The position numbers and the translations under genes were made by a program. From assembly GCA_963082975.1 (NCBI GenBank), contig OY720349.1:70182501-70246500 (forward strand): a stretch of 64,000 nt of DNA, written 5' to 3'. This document shows positions 60,243-64,000 of this stretch, piece by piece. This stretch comes from Labia minor. Lineage: Eukaryota > Arthropoda > Insecta > Dermaptera > Spongiphoridae. The notes beneath the pieces were generated by a model that worked only from the letters and a program-made list of their open reading frames with translations, searched no databases and was not told where the DNA came from. Positions within the stretch are counted from its first letter, which is position 1. Each line of letters opens with the position of its first letter.

Positions 60243-61140
60243 TGTTTAATACATTAACGTAATAATCCCAGCTTCAACGTCGAATGTCTTAGAGAGAGAT
60301 TCTTATTGTCGTTGGAATTATTACAAGCTATTTTCTCTCGAAAATAGCCTGAAGAGAGATAGGGTTTTTGATTCTAAGCGATAGGTAATGGTTAGTGATG
60401 GTTGGTATCAGGAAATACACTCCAATGTATTCTGTTCAGAGCTTTTATTTAAACTTATTCATATATTGATACAAACAGAAACCATATACACCTAAACCGG
60501 ATGGAATCGATCAAACCAGTCCCTTGTTAGGTGCGCCAAAATGAATAATACTAATATATACACATATACAGCATGAAATTGATACAACCAGGTAAATAGG
60601 GCCGGAATTTCAATGCTGCCACGCGTCCAATGCACAGAACTGAGACGCTGCTTCTCTCGTAGACCCGTGTTCGCTCGTAGATGCAATATTCTTCAAATAA
60701 AACTCGATGTTCTTGTGAGATGGTCGTAGTCGATCAAAGATAGCTCTTGCGGGGAAGGAAGAAAGTAAAGGAATAAAATATAGAAAGGAAGAGTTAGAAG
60801 GGATTCAGATGGTGGTATCTTCGAGCAAAAGGATCTAAAACACTTTTCTCAAACAAACTCCTCAAACAAACACTCTTTGCCGTTGATCAAACCACCAAAT
60901 GAAATCGAAGGAAAAAGCAGGCTCAACGCTGCTGAGAAGAGGTAGAATGACTTGCTCAGTTCAAGGCAGGTAAGCGAGTGACCAAAAAGGCCGGGAAAAC
61001 AGCAAGACTCAGAACAGGACAGGAGGGGGAAAGTCAAGCAAGGGGAAAAGAGATAAGGCCGGTAGGTTGAAACAGAAAGACTGCCCTCTCGGGGTAGCGC
61101 TTCTATTTTTGTGCACATGTGCTTCGAAATGGCTTGTTCA
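60243..61140 (-). repeat. BEL/Pao 5' LTR
   Basis: 898 bp, TG...CA edges, same sequence as 54994-55891 except C at 61039. It would contain the promoter for minus-strand transcription. Minus frames 60492-60686 and 60849-61118 are copies of those in the other LTR. Confidence 0.95.
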
Positions 61141-61256
61141 AGTCCTATATATGAACAATAATTATATTTTTTAAATATAAATATTATTATTATTTACTAT
61201 ATTTTGCCATTTTCGATAAATTATTTCTAATTTGAAAACTTATTTAATAATTGTAA

Positions 61257-61795
61257 TCTTATATATAAAATTCTCGTGTCACAAAACTTTGAAATCATAC
61301 TCCTCCGAAACGGCTTGACCGATTCTTATGAAATTTTTTATGTATATTCAGTAGGTCTCAGGGCATGTCAGACTTCCTTTAGAAAACCGCTAATTAGTAA
61401 GGTGTGTCCAGGAAATGCTAATTAATTAAAAATAGTTTAGTTACCATACTAGCTCATAGAGGCGCTGGTGGCAAAAATTTGAAATCTTATATATACCCTT
61501 ATAAGAAGCTTCCAAACAAAAGCGGTTGCTGGCCGAGCGAGCTAGCGCGTCTTCTTATGACTCAGGGTGCAGGGTGCAACCCTGAGTTCGAAACTTGCAA
61601 AGGCACATTTTTTTCTTTAAGTATTATATATTTTTTTTTTTTAATTTATTAATTTTTATTATTTTAATATTTTATTAAATTAAATTTTATTATTAAATTT
61701 TATTTTATTAAATTAAATTTTATTTTATTAAATTAATAATTATGTCAATTAATTTTTTCTGCATAAATAAACATATATAAAAAACTATATAAAAT
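61257..61795 (+). mobile_element. Repeat E, plus copy (Helitron-like 5' end with tRNA-like pol III boxes)
   Basis: Begins TCTTATATATAAAATTCTCG after an A, then GAAACGGCTTGACCGATTCT, the typical start of many insect Helitrons. At 61523-61605 is a tRNA-like segment: A-box TGGCCGAGCGAG (61530-61541) and B-box GTTCGAAAC (61586-61594), spaced as in tRNA genes, with a duplicated AGGGTGC between them. An AT-rich tail follows. The 3' end is not defined. The second copy is at 26870-27338, inverted. Confidence 0.65.
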
Positions 61796-61953
61796 TTGAA
61801 TTTTCATTCATTCATTTAAAATGATATTAGAATATTCCTTTGAAATATAATAAATAATTAAATTAATCCCTACTAGGGCCTCGGGGGGGGGGGGGGGGGG
61901 GAGGTAACTTTCTCTTTTTGGAAAAACCCATAATGCCATCCCCAGCTCGACTA
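61796..61953. other. Spacer with a 19-base G-run
   Basis: 61883-61901 is a run of 19 G. No other feature. Confidence 0.8.
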
Positions 61954-62489
61954 TCTATATATAAAAAAAGGTTTTTGTCTGCATATTGCTCAGAATTTAA
62001 AAATTATTATAATATTTCACTTTTTATTTTAAATTCTAATATTTAAATATCAATTAAATTAAATAATTTATTCTAAAAGTTCTCATTTAAATTTATTTAA
62101 TAAAATATTTAGATCATATTTAACTTAATTTTTATTTATTCTTTCTATATAATTGAATATTTCTTCTTTTCTATTTGAAAGTGAAAGCTTAAAAAAACTG
62201 AATATATTATTTTTAAACTTTTATCAATACAAAAATATTTTCAAAACTTCAATTAAAATGACAAAATTTTATTATTTTTGTTTTTGTTTCAATTATTAAT
62301 TACAAATATATTTTAAGTGCAAAAATGATTTCTTGGATAATTAAAATATGTTTTTTAGACAAATGATATTACGAGATGTTTTAAATTTATGTCTTTTTTA
62401 TATTGAGTATTTTTTTTTTAAAATTAAAATTTGTTTTAAATCAAAATTATTGTATTCTATTATATTTTTTTATTAATAGGCTTCTTTTT

Positions 62490-63120
62490 ACTATCTCGCC
62501 AGAGATAGTATTGCGATCATGAAAATTTTCGATGTTGAGATTTTGATGTTTTTATACGTTTTGAAGGTTCCTGAATCATTTTCACTAAGGTTGAGAAAAA
62601 TGTCTGTGTGTGTGTATGTGTGTGTGTATCTGTGTGTGTATGTGTGTGTGTATGTATGTAGGCAAGATTACGCAAAAACGGTTTGAGCTAGAATGATGAA
62701 ATTTGGTACATGGACATTATTCAAAATTCATAGTTTTCTATCAACTTTTGAGAAATGTAGCTCAACCGGAAGAGGGTCATTACCTACAACGTTTTGATTT
62801 TTTTTCCTCTAAAGTGACCGTAAAAATAAAGATATATGTTTGATAATTTTTCACATGATTAATAATTATATAAAACTGCTATATATAGAATTTCAGCTTG
62901 ATTGATTCGCTGAAATTACCAGAATTAATTTTTTAACACTGAAAATCTCACGCGTCAACACGTGACGTGGTGCCATCAACAAAAAGCCAAACATGCACTG
63001 GTTTAATATTTATTATTTATTATTTATAATTTATAATTAATTAAATTTAATTTAAATATAATATATTATGTTATTTAATCCAATTCAAATTGCGAGATAG
63101 TCGAGTGGAGACACTCCAGC
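62490..63120 (+). mobile_element. Family A repeat, copy A6 (clean insertion)
   Basis: 5' end ACTATCTCGCCAGAGATAGT and 3' end GCGAGATAGTCGAGTGGAGA then CACTCCAGC, both matching the family consensus. The long (TGTG/TATG) tract is at 62603-62660. The surrounding sequence exists uninterrupted at 51411-51440, so the edges can be read directly. Confidence 0.9.
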
Positions 63121-63464
63121 TAATTTTATTTTTAATTTTTAATAAATTCTCTTTTTTGATATGATATTAATAAAAAATAATATTCAATTGTATTTAAATT
63201 TAAAAATTAGAATATTTGAATTTTTTTAAATTTTAACACATGTAATCAATCATATGGATAACGAATGGAACATTTTGAAAATCAAGTTGGTATTAAATTC
63301 AGAAAAAAATACTGATATATAGAATATAATAGACCATTCGAATATAATTTAAAACTATTTATCTCCTTTTATTTTAAATTTAAAAAAACGGAGTGTTAAG
63401 AAATTAAGATGCCTGGATAGGTAAATGGGCTGGAAGAGGAGGTAATTTATAATTTTCTTCTAAT

Positions 63465-64000
63465 TCAGATTGAAATTAATGGTGATAAGAAAAAATATTT
63501 AGTAACAAAATCTATATACAAAATGTAGAATTTGAATATGTAGAAAAATTGAATGTAATCACGAAGGATAATAATATTTGAGAAGAATATATATATTTAA
63601 ATCGAAGTTGTAATCGGGAAACGCCTGTTATCATGCAGTAAAGAGGCTTATCTCATCAAAATTATTATCAAAAGGAATCAAAATTAAAATATATAAACCA
63701 ATTATTTTGCCTGTTGTATTATATGGGTGGGACGCAAGGTCTATGACCCTGGGAGATGAGAGTAGATCCAGAGTATTCTTTCCAGCATTTATTGGCCAAA
63801 GAAAGATGAGGTCACCGGGGAATGGCGGAGACTGCACATCGAGGAATTGCATGACCTCTATGCATCTTCAGAAATAGTTAGGGTTATAAAAGCGAAAAAG
63901 CTGCGATAGGCAGGGGACGCGGCTAGAATGGGAGAGGAAAAAGATTTTGGATTGGAAAACGTCCGCTTGGAAGACCAAGGACGTGTAGGAAGGGACGTAA
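63465..64000 (+). pseudogene. Non-LTR retrotransposon fragment, decayed, cut by the window edge
   Basis: Broken frames read QIEINGDKKKYLVTKS (about 63471), SGNACYHAVKRLISSKLLSK (63613-63672), IKIYKPIILPVVLYGWDARS (63683-63742), LGDESRSRVF (63751-63780), EVTGEWRRLHIEELHDLYAS (63806-63868) and ENVRLEDQGRVGRDV at the end. This is the same post-RT region as the copies at 7463-7990, 25780-26290 and 29600-30470. The minus frame 63631-63852 is a shadow. Confidence 0.65.

Larger units (their letters stand above)
54994..61140 (-). mobile_element. BEL/Pao LTR retrotransposon, recent and defective (6,147 bp)
   Basis: Two 898-bp LTRs bound a minus-strand gag-pol. The 5-bp target duplication AGTCC is intact (54989-54993 and 61141-61145). 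The LTR edges are TG...CA. Next to the 5' LTR (60243) is a primer-binding site beginning TGGCGCCC; next to the 3' LTR (55892) is a polypurine tract. The protein order Gag/zinc knuckles, aspartic protease, reverse transcriptase, integrase and the 5-bp duplication identify BEL/Pao. Most of RT and all of RNase H are missing, with further inactivating changes in the integrase. Confidence 0.95.
61954..64000 (+). mobile_element. Helitron, 5' part, interrupted by A6 and carrying LINE sequence; runs off the window
   Basis: Starts TCTATATATAAAAAAAGG after A. 61990-62489 and 63121-63380 match the body pieces of the Helitron at 47129-51710, and 62010-62170 matches 8110-8310 inverted. The order (5' end, body, LINE fragment) is that of 8398-7320, whose CTAG end lies after the LINE part. 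The 3' end here is beyond 64000. Confidence 0.6.

Overview
This is a very AT-rich eukaryotic window with no host gene I can identify. I see no conserved exon, no rRNA and no free-standing tRNA gene. The best-preserved coding sequence belongs to transposable elements: a BEL/Pao LTR retrotransposon, mariner and Tc1/mariner relatives, a non-LTR retrotransposon, and the endonuclease domain of a Helitron-class element. This repertoire, with abundant microsatellites and insect-style Helitron ends, suggests an arthropod, most likely an insect. The species cannot be named from the sequence.

Layout. 1-7300 is AT-rich intergenic DNA with small LINE remnants and one GC-rich island (5340-5590). 7320-8398 is a Helitron carrying LINE sequence. 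8981-30735 alternates AT-rich spacer with two short repeat families, A (12762, 20261) and B (8981, 23051, 28892), several hAT derivatives (15007, 24376, 27392) and further Helitron/LINE composites (25696-26290, 29256-30735). 33472-34522 is a broken mariner. 37530-44100 holds two ~700-bp inverted copies of a sequence with a GC-rich core, flanking a long tRNA-derived retroposon (40800-41639) and an A copy. 44988-46974 is an old hAT with two convergent A copies inside. 47129 to about 51710 is a Helitron split by two B copies and by a 2.48-kb element (H) that retains an endonuclease domain. 53071-53557 is a deleted Tc1/mariner relative. 54994-61140 is a recent BEL/Pao insertion on the minus strand. 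61257-64000 has a Helitron-like repeat with tRNA-like boxes, then another Helitron interrupted by an A copy.

The most coherent signal is a set of three unrelated-looking repeat families (A about 600 bp, B about 640 bp, H 2.48 kb) with the same design. Each has a short terminal motif at the 5' end, its inverted copy near but not at the 3' end, then a small hairpin, and each is inserted in a T-run without target duplication. This is the Helentron/HINE plan. Because other copies of the invaded host repeats are also in the window, four insertions can be compared with their empty sites. Family H carries a degraded exo-endonuclease-phosphatase domain, which makes it a candidate relative of the autonomous source.

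The BEL/Pao element has 898-bp LTRs with one mismatch visible by eye and an intact 5-bp target duplication. Its pol is missing the reverse transcriptase core and RNase H and has a nonsense codon and a frameshift. It is a young insertion that cannot have supplied its own enzymes in this form.
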